Source: Rachicladosporium sp. CCFEE 5018 (Eukaryota > Ascomycota > Dothideomycetes > Cladosporiales > Cladosporiaceae). From it: a DNA stretch of 64,000 bases. Position 1 is the first letter of the stretch; every line of letters starts with the position of its first letter. The translations under genes were made by a program, and so were the position numbers. The notes below the pieces were generated by a model. The model was not told the DNA's origin and ran no database searches. It saw nothing but the letters and a program-made list of their open reading frames with translations. The stretch covers positions 1,619,635 through 1,683,634 of the forward strand of contig KZ111147.1 in assembly GCA_002077045.2 (NCBI GenBank), written 5' to 3'. Positions 50,647 through 60,208 of this stretch are shown in pieces.

Positions 50647-51474
50647 TCACTGCCAAGCCACTAGTGCACAGTCGCCATCCCAATTCGCAGGCATCTGACT
50701 GCATCTGCGTTTCATGTCCAACCTGATATTGACATCATTGTCGAACACAGCGCGTGCTCGCTGTCTCAATAATTCGCGCGGTCTCGATGGCAACTCTGCC
50801 GTCCACTCCCAAGCCCGATCAATAGCCCTGCAGTGCTCCACTCGAATCGTCTCGCGGCCAGCATTCTTGGCTCTATCCTTAGCGATTGCGAGACCCAGTC
50901 AGTGACATTGTGAAGCTGATAGCCTAGCACCCAAAGCCATACCTTCGAAGTGATGCACAAGCATCATCTCGCTCGCATCTCGTAGCGTCTTGGACAAGGC
51001 ATCGTCCACTCGCAGGTCAACTCCTACATCATCCACAACTTCCTGCACCAGACGCTGGAAGGCAAGGCTTTCGATTGCGAGGCCGCGCTCCAATTGTGCG
51101 TTTTTATGCTCTATGCGCGCCGCTGCAAAAGACTGTCAGCTCTGTACACGCTTGCCGATCACGCTGCCGATCACACCGAAAGAAGTGATTTGCGTACCCC
51201 TTACTGCTGACAATGGCAGAGTGCCCATCTTCTGCGGTTGAGTATGGTCACTTGGTGAAGTCTCTCTTGCCTTACGCGCAAACTCCTTCTCCGTGGCAGC
51301 GATGCGCTCGCGGAGGGTGACGCGCTTCGGAAACCTGCGATTCTTCATTTGCTTGTTTCCGGCGGCAAGCATCGCCATCGCACTCTTCGGCGGCGCTTTG
51401 GCCCTGACGATCAGCTCAGCTCTTGCGCGAGACCGGCATAGTTTATGGACTACGTCTTGGGTAGGTGGCGGCAT
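50647..51474 (-). CDS. Divergent histone H3-fold protein with a C-terminal extension
   Basis: I infer three exons: 51474-51198 (or ending 51276), 51122-50931 and 50870-50647, giving 230 (or 204) residues. Exon 1 has an H3-tail-like region, RAKAPPKSAMAM, then RRFPKRVTLRERIAATEK where H3 has its RYRPGTVALREI block. Exon 2 is clearest: LAFQRLVQEVVDDVGVDLRV then DASEMMLVHHFEGMAL, matching helix 1-loop 1-helix 2 of H3 at the FQRLV, DLR, ASE and LV..FE positions with no length change in loop 1. Exon 3 gives GRETIRVEHCRAIDRAW in place of the H3 KRVTIMPKDIQLARRI helix, then ~50 extra residues. Identity to canonical H3 is low. Splice sites at both introns are debatable (the last acceptor, gatagag, is poor). 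It is not a CENP-A that I recognise. Confidence 0.62.
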
Positions 51475-51697
51475 CTTGGTGATGTGTAGGAAGTCGATGG
51501 ACTGCTAAGTTAGTGTGTGGTAAGTGGTCGCACAGGAGGTCGTTGCACAGAATTAAGTGATGGAAGTTATCTTAATTCAGAGTACTCATTTCACTCCCTA
51601 CCGCATCACTGCTGCAACCAGTACCACCACTCTCCCTACCTGACTTCTTACTAATGAGCATCCCGCTTTCCTCTTCACTTCCATACACCATCACTTC

Positions 51698-52878
51698 TCA
51701 CCCCTCCACACTCCCCAAGAAGTCCTGCACGACCTTATACCCAGCCGTGGCATTGAAATGCAGGTTCAATCCATGCCCAGTTCTCGGCTGGAGATACGTC
51801 TCCACCCGCTTCGTCCCAACGAAAGTCTTCGCAGCAGACTCGAGCGTACCTGTGCAGTCCCCAGCGCAATAGATGCGATCGACGTCGCCGGAGATCAGCT
51901 AGATCACGAGCGTCAGTACAATGAAGGATATCTTTGGACGTGCAGCGAGCTTACCAGCACCGATCCAGCATATGCCGAAGCGTTGTTTGGCACCGCCGCA
52001 TAAGTGATCAACTCTCCCAGCGAGAACGGCCACTTCCTCGCCTCCGCTTTCGCCAATACCGCCGGGTCGAAGTAAGGCCAAGCGAGAAAGTTATACTGAT
52101 TCGCCAGCTCATCTGCCCAGGTCAAACTTCCTGTGCTCCGGCCGCCAAATCTCGCCGGCTGATTCTCCTTGGCGAGGTGGAAGGTAGTGCTTGTCTCGAA
52201 CTGCTCGATGCCAAGAACTTGGAGGTTGTAACCTGTAAGGACAGCGCCATCGCTGAGCTTTGGAGCCGTGGCTAGCAAGCCGTGGGTTAGGAGCGAGCCG
52301 TAGGAGTGGCCGACGTGGAAGACCTTCCCTCCTGCCGGACGTGGGACGTTGGAGTGTAAATTGCCGTCGCGAAGGCGCTTGGTGATTGACGTCAGTACCG
52401 CGAGTTGCACTGGCCCTTGCTGGACGGTATAAGTATCCACTATACTCGAGCCTCCGTTGCCGAGACGGTCGTAGGACAGAGTCGCGAAGCCGGCTGCGAT
52501 GGCGGAAGAGATGTAATTGTACTCGCTCCCCTGTCCGCCGAAGTCCCAGTACGATTTATCGAAACCCAAGCCATGGGACAAGACCTGAACACCCTTGGCC
52601 GACGCGTGGCGTCTGTGATCTGGCTCGCAATAGCGGAGACTGATGTCGAAAGTGGCGGTCAGGTTCTCGATAACTGGGGGTGGGGATGGCGCGTTAGAAG
52701 CATTTCGGGCTGTGAGAGCGGAAAGGAGGCCGACGGCGTCGTAGTTGGTTTTGAAGGCCGGGAAGGGGGGGATGACCGTCGGTGCTGTGACTGTGACGGG
52801 GACGGTGAAATCGGTGCATTGATACGCCAGGGCTGTGGAAGCGAGGACGAGGAGAGAGGAGAACAACATTTCGTGCAT
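51698..52878 (-). CDS. Secreted alpha/beta hydrolase
   Basis: Exons are 52878-51955 and 51898-51698 (56-nt intron, CTG|gtaagc...tctag), giving 374 residues. A signal peptide MHEMLFSSLLVLASTALAYQ leads into the mature chain. Triad context: nucleophile elbow VFHVGHSYGSLL (GHSYG), substrate-site VQVLSHGLGFDKSYWDFGGQ near the start of the fold, ATLSYDRLGNGGSS as the strand-turn, and TGHGLNLHFNAT in exon 2 holding the catalytic His. Exon 2 (ending KVVQDFLGSVEG) completes the fold; without it the frame reads into the intron and loses the His. The family is the fungal secreted esterase/lipase-like hydrolases; the substrate is unknown. Confidence 0.87.
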
Positions 52879-53819
52879 TGGGAAGGTGGAATCAGGGGCT
52901 GAAGGACAGGAACGCGAGGCTTTCCTGGGCTGTCAATTGCTCTATACTTATAGACCGGACATCGTTACAGATGCGCCGACTACCTACTACTTCGTTCAAG
53001 CGCAGCCGAACATCCCGACAGCAGATCGCCTAACTGCTCAAATCATTGCTTGTGTATTCAGTGGAAGTCAGCTCGCGCAATGTTACCCTGAGCACTCGTA
53101 TCACGGCTGTGACAAAGCGGGACGAGAGGCACACCAATCATCGCTTCGCGATGGTCGCATGGCATGACATTGTTTGCGAGAGATGATGGTTTGCGAGATT
53201 TGCATGTACGGTCATCACGTAGCGTGGCCGAGGGTGCTTACATCCTTGTCTGACAGACAGTGAAATTTGGCGTCTTGCCAAGAATCCACAAGTGGTATCG
53301 AACCACCTGCGCCATCTCACTTACATGGATTGCAGAGCAGCTCATTCTGTTCACAGATCGTTGTGATGACCAAGCCAGGGTACGAGACCCGCATGTCCAG
53401 GCATCAGGTGCTGCGGTCGTCGAGAAGCCGAAATGCAAATCACGTAGAAGACCTGCAGAAGTGGATAATGACGAGCGACAGAAAAAAAGTCTCACCTTTC
53501 ACCTTAGCGTCGTGCAATGTGCACTGCGCGACAGTTCAGATGGGCGCGCGCGCGCACTTCACGGACCTCGCGTTGCGCAGGGACAGCTCATCTCCGCAAG
53601 GAAGACGTCAGAAGGTTGGTTCAGAGATGGCTTGCTTTCAGTCTATCTAGGATGACTTCGCGACGCGCATCTCTCAGCTACCACGCTGATGGAGAGGGTA
53701 TAATGTCCGTTCCTGCCTTCCATCTTTTGCGTGCCTGACTGTGGTTGTCGTGCAGTGCGGCATGCTAGCAGCATGGCTACTCTGCGTTCGTGCTCATGTT
53801 CTACTCCTGCAATGATCGC
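52879..53819. other. Intergenic region
   Basis: A 941-bp stretch between the secreted hydrolase start and the uL15 stop. It contains a short alternating GC run near 53550. Several frames are open in it but none shows a domain. No tRNA. Confidence 0.5.
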
Positions 53820-53921
53820 TTATGCGACAAGCTGCACAACACCACCTGCCTCCTTGATCTTACGCTCGGCGTCACTGCTGAAGTACCGGGCGCGGACAAT
53901 GAGTGGGATCTCGGGGATGCG
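53820..53921 (-). CDS. RPL28: Ribosomal protein uL15 (L28/L27a), C-terminal fragment next to the gap
   Basis: The last 33 codons of a cytosolic 60S protein gene: RIPEIPLIVRARYFSSDAER then KIKEAGGVVQLVA and TAA. The (K/R)IPxxPxxVxAR block and the terminal AGGVVxLxA are diagnostic of uL15. The 5' part lies in the assembly gap. It is on the same strand as SEC8 but is not part of it, although a frame appears to run through the Ns. Confidence 0.88.
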   Translation of the reverse strand, partial: RIPEIPLIVRARYFSSDAERKIKEAGGVVQLVA

Positions 53922-54021
53922 NNNNNNNNNNNNNNNNNNNNNNNNNNNNNNNNNNNNNNNNNNNNNNNNNNNNNNNNNNNNNNNNNNNNNNNNNNNNNNN
54001 NNNNNNNNNNNNNNNNNNNNN
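53922..54021. other. Assembly gap, 100 N
   Basis: Exactly 100 N between SEC8 and the uL15 fragment. The missing sequence must include the SEC8 3' end, the intergenic region and the first part of uL15, so the true gap is well over 100 bp unless this is a misjoin. Confidence 0.97.
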
Positions 54022-56515
54022 GCCACTTCATGCTTGTGTGCAGGGTGCATAGTGCGGCGAGGGCTTTACGGTCGTGGATTAGGTCTGCTTCTTCAATGAC
54101 GCGAGTTTGCGCGAGGGAGATGAGAGCAGTGTCCTCATCTGCGATGAGTGCTGAGGCTGTGGTGTCCGCCGGAGGATAGAGGAGATCAGCGACGACGGAC
54201 TGGATGGCGCCGCTGGTAGCGAGCTCGGCAGCTATTCGCATACGCGGCTGATCTTCTTGATTGAGTTGGGAACGTTGCAAGAGGGACTTCGACCAGGTGA
54301 AGCATCGATCGTAGTACGTGCGCATCTGACTAATAAGTAGCTGGCTGAACGATTGATCGTGCGGCAAGGCATCTAGCATGGTGCACACGCGCTCCATGAT
54401 CTCGTAGAAGCGGATGACGCCTCTGAATATGGGCCGTTGGCTGTGTTCTTGCCACTTGGGGTCGGGTTGGAAGGCGTCTGTATCGTTCAGGCAGCGCGAG
54501 CATAGGTCCATCAGAGTCTCGTCGAGTTGCGGGTAGAAGACATTTACCAGGAAGTCGTCAAGGAACGATGTTAATGTCGATGCGACGACTGTGGAACCCC
54601 TCGGGACGACTTCTTGCAGTCGGTGCAGGAAGTCGAGCGATGGCGGCAGCAGGATCGCCATGTTGAAGATGCTTGGCTCGACCAGCATTTTATGGCCAGT
54701 GGCGGAGCGATCCGACACAAGCTCATCATGATGCTGCTTCTTCGTGCTATCGCGGCTGTTCGCATTGACAAGACCTGGCACTGAAGCTCGAAGAATGAAC
54801 TCGAGATCCTCTCGCTCGGTAGCAAGCTCAGTAGACTTCGCATCGGTATCAGTCAACTTGAAGATCCGCCGATTGCGATCTCGTGGCTGCGGCTTGAATA
54901 TGTTGGCACCTGGATCGTTAGCTTGACCACCGCGATGCGAGACATCGCCGCTTGTAGCGAGATGGTCATGCAGCAGTGAGCGAATCTCGCTTTGCAGCAG
55001 CTTCCACATTTCTCTGAAGCTGCGATTTAGAGTCGGCCCGTCGAGCAAGTTCTCTCGTCTTAGAATCGCAGCGATGACACCGTGAAGTACACAGTGTCCT
55101 TCCGCGATAGCCTCGAACTTCGCATACAGCGTTGTCAACAGATCCTCGAGCGTTGCCTTCTTCTCGCTCTCTGCTTGATCCTCCGTGCCCAGAGCATCGA
55201 TTCGCTTCCTCAAGCCAGCTCGAAGTGTGTTAGGATGCCGTTGCTCGACCTCTGCATGTGACCTTTCCACTACACTGAACAGCTCCACGGGAAGTCGCTG
55301 CTCGATCGCGTCTACAGCAATGTCAAGCCGCGACATCTTATTCAACGACTCGACAAGCAGCTGAATGTAGTAGAACGTCTCGGCCTCTGGATTGCGTGTA
55401 GTATCCTCCTGCATGGGCTTGGTGCCATCGAAGGACTCCAGGAAGACGTGCAGTGGTCTCTGGTCCGGAGCAACCGAAGTCTTACTCGAGTCGTACCGTG
55501 CGTGAGACTTCCACCGCTCTTCGCAATACGGGCTCTTGAGGTAGAGGTGGCTATGCAGTTCCTCTACCAGGATATCTGTAAGCGAGTGCTCCTGATTGCT
55601 CAGATAGACTCTCAAATCTGTGAGCGCACCGATCTCCTCCATCTCAGGGTTGCGGATCTGCCTGAGTGCGTCCTGGAGTGTATCGACCGCTGCGAGAAAG
55701 CGCTTTTCCGAGATCTCGGCCTCGAGCACTTCGGGCACTGCTTGCAATGTCTCGATAATACTGAGGGTCTGTAGCATACTGTCGTACTCCTGGCTGCCCT
55801 GAGCGAATGCCTTGAGCTCAGGCTTTGTCGTCGCTAAGCTGCCTTTCGCCGCCACTAGTCCGGATCTCAGCGTCCGCACACGATGCTGTGATGAGTGTAT
55901 AGCTGCCTGTATCGTATGGAAGGTTCCGATACTGCTGTTGAAACCCTGATGGTGCTCGTTGACAATCACCTTCAAAGCATTCTGCAGCTGCCGATGCGTC
56001 TCCTGGAATTGGTCGTACTGGTCCATGAGACCCAGTGAACTCGGGTCATTCAGCTGAAGCGCAACTTTAACGGGTATACATGACTGCGAGCTCATGAACG
56101 ACCATTGCTGGTCAATGTAGCGTGAGATATCTAGGCGGAGGCTCAGCATGTGCAAGTATGTCTGATACATTAGTATGTATAAACTACATACAAGGTCCTA
56201 CTAACCTTCAACCTGCGTCCCTCCGCGATGTGACATTGGCGCCGGCCTACTGCGACTTCGACTGCTATCCCATGCTCCTCCATCTCCACTTCTTCTGTTG
56301 GCCTGCGCGCGATCTAGCCGTCCTGGTGCGCGTATTCTCCCACCTGGCGCAGTCGGCTCTCCGAAACCGCCATAGTCACCCGGACCCCTAGACCGTGATC
56401 GCTCATCTGCGCTCGTGTCGCGACTGCTAGTATCGAAGTAGAAGCGCTGGAGGTGTTGCGAGCTGTTGCCATTGATGTATCCGTTCCCGTTCGGGGGAGG
56501 GCGTGTGCGCGACAT
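54022..56515 (-). CDS. SEC8: Exocyst complex subunit SEC8, C-terminus lost in gap
   Basis: Exons are 56515-56206 and 56130 onward to the gap, with 806 codons visible. Sec8 is a core subunit of the exocyst, which tethers secretory vesicles to the plasma membrane. The N-terminal ~100 residues are polar and Gly/Arg-rich. The splice (GAAG|gttagt...gcctag) restores VEDISRYIDQQWSFM, and then follow VIVNEHHQGFNSSIGTFHTI and the coiled SSQHRVRTLRSGLVAAKGSL, the strongest Sec8 signature. Helical-bundle sequence continues to LCTLHTSMKW, where the gap starts. About 200-300 residues are expected to be missing. Translating through the N run would give a false C-terminus from uL15 sequence. Confidence 0.9.
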
Positions 56516-56949
56516 GGCGCGTCGATGTATGCTATCGATTCATATCACTCTTGGTGTCTCAGCGATGGCGAATGATGTACAACGCGTCTCTCAGTGTCAA
56601 TAAATTGTATTGAATAAGTTATTGTGAGCTCGGACTGTACAAGCCTATCCAGGTCCATGCCACGGTGCTCTGCCGTTCTGCCAAGACGAAAACGATCACG
56701 TGCGCGCTGAGATATTTGAGAGTCACGCAGACGGAGTCATATAAAGTGATGCTGTTGAACACATCGTTTCCGAGTCTTCGGTCCTAATAGAACAGTACGG
56801 CCGTTGAGGGTCCGTCCAACATATCTATCTACCACGTGTCTCATTGCCTCACGCAGTCCCAAAGAGTGATCCGGTCCCCTCTCTCAGGGCCCCAAAGGCA
56901 TGGCCCCTCCCGCTTCCCGCCTCCACGGACAGCTCCATCATTCTTCACT
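56516..56949. other. Intergenic region upstream of SEC8
   Basis: This 434-bp stretch lies between the SEC8 start and the pyruvate decarboxylase stop, both on the minus strand. Frames starting at 56836 on the plus strand are unsupported. Confidence 0.5.
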
Positions 56950-58985
56950 CTAACCTCCCATAGAGCTACCACCAACTTTCCTCTGATTGAACTCCTCAAC
57001 AGCACTAGCCGCCCTCCTCAGCGAAAGCGGCGCATCGAGATAGCCCAGCTTCAACTCCACAAGTTGGAAACGGTCAGCCTTTCTGAACTCAGGATCAGCC
57101 AGCAGAGCGTCGAGTTTCTGCGGCTTGTCGATAGGGTCGTAGTAGGCATGCGGGAAGCGAGGACCAAAGGCTGGGGCCAGCTTGCTGTAGTCCCACTGTG
57201 ACGGACGTTAGTCGTGTCTATATGTGATGAGGAGTCCAAGGACCGGGCACGTACGTAAGGGAGCTGGTTGTAGGAGGCTTCACGACCGTGGATCAGGCGT
57301 TCAACGGTGTAGCCGTCGTTATTTAGGACGAAGCTGGGCTACATTAGCTGAATCACCTCTTGCGATCTTAAGAGAAGCCTTACATTATCGGGTTCAACTG
57401 CAGTTTCAGGAAGTCTGCGAACGCCTGCACAATCAAATGCAGACTCCCTTCGCCCGTGCACAGGATCAACCGCTTGAAGTTGCCCATCTCGCGGATGGCT
57501 TTCAGAGCTCCGAGAGCTGCGCCAGTCGCGTAGCCGATACTCCCGAAGACGGTCTGGTTGTACATCGTCGCGCCCTTGGGCAGTATGCCGGCGGTGAGTC
57601 CGAAGGCCGAGGTGCCTGTCTCGCCAATGACGAAGTCGCCGGGACGGAAGAACTTGCCTAGGGTCTGGTGGATGTAGTCAGCGTACTGTTATCTTAACCA
57701 GATCGGCCGAACACAACTCACCGACCACAGGTAGTCCTGAGTCAAGGCACTCTCAGGCTTAGGGTCGTTCTCCGGATAAGGCTTCCAGGTGACCTTCGCC
57801 GCAGCTCTATTCAGCGGCTTCTCGTTGATGCTCTCGATGAGAGCGCGAAGGACATACACCATCTTCAGATCATACTGCATCTTCCCAATCTTGACAATGA
57901 AGCGCTGAAACTCCACCGTCACATCCTCAGCGACATTATCGGTGAATTCGCCAGTGTTGAAGTCTGTCTGCACGTTCCCAATCCAAAACACGGCGTCCGA
58001 AGCTTCGACGGCTTTGGCGACTTCTGGATACGAGCCAGCACCCTGATACACACCGCCGAAACTGGAAAAAGACTTGTTCGGACCTCCCTTGCCCATGCAA
58101 GTCGTAAACGTAGGCAGGCCAGTGAGCTTGGCAAACTCGCGGCTCTCGGCGACTACATCACCGCGGATTGCGTTACCGTCGACGATGATGATGGAGTTCT
58201 GCTTCTGTTCGAGCAGGCTGCGGAGCTGAGTGACGAGCTCTGCCTCCTTGGCGGCATCGTTGGGAGAAAGCGTGGTCTTCAGAGGAGTCTTGAGACCCGA
58301 AGCGTCGACTTCGAGGTGGGAGACGTCCACTGGGACTCCGATGTAGACGGGTCTGCTTTCGTAAAGCATAGTACTGAGGACGCGGTCGATCTCGGTAGGC
58401 GCAGTCTTCGGATCGAGCAGCACCGTTGTGTCGCAGGAGATGTGCTTGGCCATTGCATGGTACATGCTATGCTAATGTCAGTCGCGAAAATGCCGTCCAT
58501 CGTCCACAATAGCACCATACCCAAATTCTCCAGTACCCAGTGTGTGATGCAGCAGGGTGTGATTTTCCATGGCTGGACCTGCTTATTGTTAGAGACACCA
58601 GGTATGAAATCGCGCAGCATGTATCACGTACGTCCGGGGTAGCCAATGATGTGAGCCACCGGTACGTGCTCTGCATACGCTCCAGCGTGTCCGCAGTACG
58701 CACTCAGCTCTCCAGGCCCGAAAGTAGTGACAAAGGCACCGACGCCCTTGACGCGACTATAGCCATCGGCAGCGTAGGATGCAATAAGCTCATTGGCATT
58801 GCCAGAGAAGTCCACGCCAGATTCGCTGATGAGATCAAGCAAAGCGAGCTCGTAGTCTGTAGCTCGTTAGTATACCTCTGAACGCGGGCAAAGTCGATCG
58901 TCATACCGCCTGGTACGCCGAAGACGGGATTGACACCCAGCTGCTTGAGTCTGGTGAAGAGGTAGTTTCCTAGCTTGATTGACAT
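56950..58985 (-). CDS. PDC: Pyruvate decarboxylase
   Basis: Seven exons: 58985-58907, 58856-58632, 58578-58521, 58466-57722, 57664-57384, 57333-57255 and 57195-56950, giving 570 residues, normal for the family. Pyruvate decarboxylase turns pyruvate to acetaldehyde with thiamine diphosphate in the cytosol. The joins restore VFGVPGDYELALLDLI, GNANELIASYAADGYSR (catalytic Glu), ENHTLLHHTLGTGEFGMYHA (His-His pair) and the cofactor region LCTGEGSLHLIVQAF...FVLNNDGYTVERLIHG. The usual GDG of the metal/cofactor motif is GEG here, which I recall in other ascomycete sequences. Indolepyruvate or phenylpyruvate decarboxylase is an alternative. A TATATAT box lies ~127 bp upstream. Confidence 0.92.
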
Positions 58986-60208
58986 GGCGCTCGTGGTATG
59001 TTCAGACCTCTTCGTAATGTGAGGACTTGTGGTGGGATGCTAGACTCGATATTTGCAGTGAATGGTGGCGGAATGGAGAACAGGGAAATCTGAGTTGGGA
59101 GGTCTTATTCGATATATACTCACTGGGGGACGCGAACACTGCTGAACATATCTTATACCTGCGGTCTGGCCGACGGCTTACTTGTCGTGATTGCTCATGC
59201 GAGACGGCCACCATGAGCCAGGCCGTGTCGGCCGTACAAGAATCAAATTACACGTCTTGGCCTTCGATCAAATGGAGCATTCGTGGTCTCGAATGATCGA
59301 TCGCATGTTGTCGGCCAGATGTGGCTCGACTATCGATCGGCTCAAGTATTGTCGATCATGTTGTGCAAGACAGTGCTACGTGATAGTCGAGTCGGCTCTG
59401 AGTCGGCCCCGGTAGCCAGGGTCGAGTGTCGTGCAGTTGGGACCGTGAAGCCGCTAGATTTGATATAGTGTCAATGTACGATGTGCATTAGAGAGCTAGG
59501 GAGGCTTGGGTATAGTAAGGACCTGCATGCTGACTACACATGCTTATCTTCACCACGCGCATAGCTTCGGCAGTGCAGCCAGCTCGGCTCAGAAGATGAA
59601 GCTGCGACTGGCTATCGTGGGTAATCTTGCATCGGCCGTATCTTCAGTATGTTATGGCGCGGATGTACAGCTCGCAGCCCCGACGCGACCAGTAGTCAAT
59701 GGATCCTGAAAGCGCATCGGGCAAGTGCTGATGATCATGTTTGGGATGTCCAAAGCTTGTTCACGGCGGAAGGGGCTGTTGATCTCTGTTAGGTAGCGAT
59801 ACAAGACAAATTCCGCTGGCCTGGACGCCGTCGTTGATGAGGAAGTGCTAAGGCGGTTGCTCTGCATTCGCCGTGTGAAAGACCAACTCGCTCTGCGATA
59901 TGCACACGCGTGTGAGATTAGGCACTGACGAATGTATTGCAGTACAATAGGTTCTGGCTACCAATGAGGCTCTGCGGAAGTGGATCCGCCTCGGCCGCGC
60001 TAGCATTTGGCGACTTGACTTTCACGCGCCAGCGAGTTCGGGGTTACATACTCGTGTGCATTCGTAACTTACCAACACAGCATCAGCCCGCACCTGGGCC
60101 CCTGTTCGCCTGTCGCCCCCTCCTATCTGACACCACTGGTGCGGCGGATTCTAGCCCCGACCACCACATCGCTCCAGCCAATGCGCTGAGCGCGCTCCCA
60201 CCTCCGCC
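58986..60208. other. Divergent intergenic region (PDC / CTR9)
   Basis: A 1,223-bp stretch with no coding signature. It includes the TATA element of the decarboxylase gene and, towards 60209, a pyrimidine-rich segment. Confidence 0.5.
59112..59118 (-). promoter_or_regulatory. TATA box upstream of pyruvate decarboxylase
   Basis: TATATAT on the minus strand, ~127 bp before the ATG at 58985. A TATA element suits a strongly and variably expressed glycolytic/fermentative gene. No binding data. Confidence 0.4.

Noticed and set aside
50647..51474. Identifying the H3-like gene as the centromeric CENP-A
   Set aside because: CENP-A proteins keep much higher similarity in helices 2-3 and usually a longer loop 1; here loop 1 has H3 length and helix 3 is strongly changed.
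53801..54021. SEC8 C-terminus read through the N run
   Set aside because: Sequence beyond the gap encodes the uL15 C-terminus in another frame; the read-through protein is artificial.
57676..57721. Apparent 36-nt intron in pyruvate decarboxylase (gtgagt...aacag)
   Set aside because: A second acceptor 21 nt further (caccag at 57665) gives a 57-nt intron with a proper branch site and a junction (DYLWSTLGKFFRPGD) that fits the family better.
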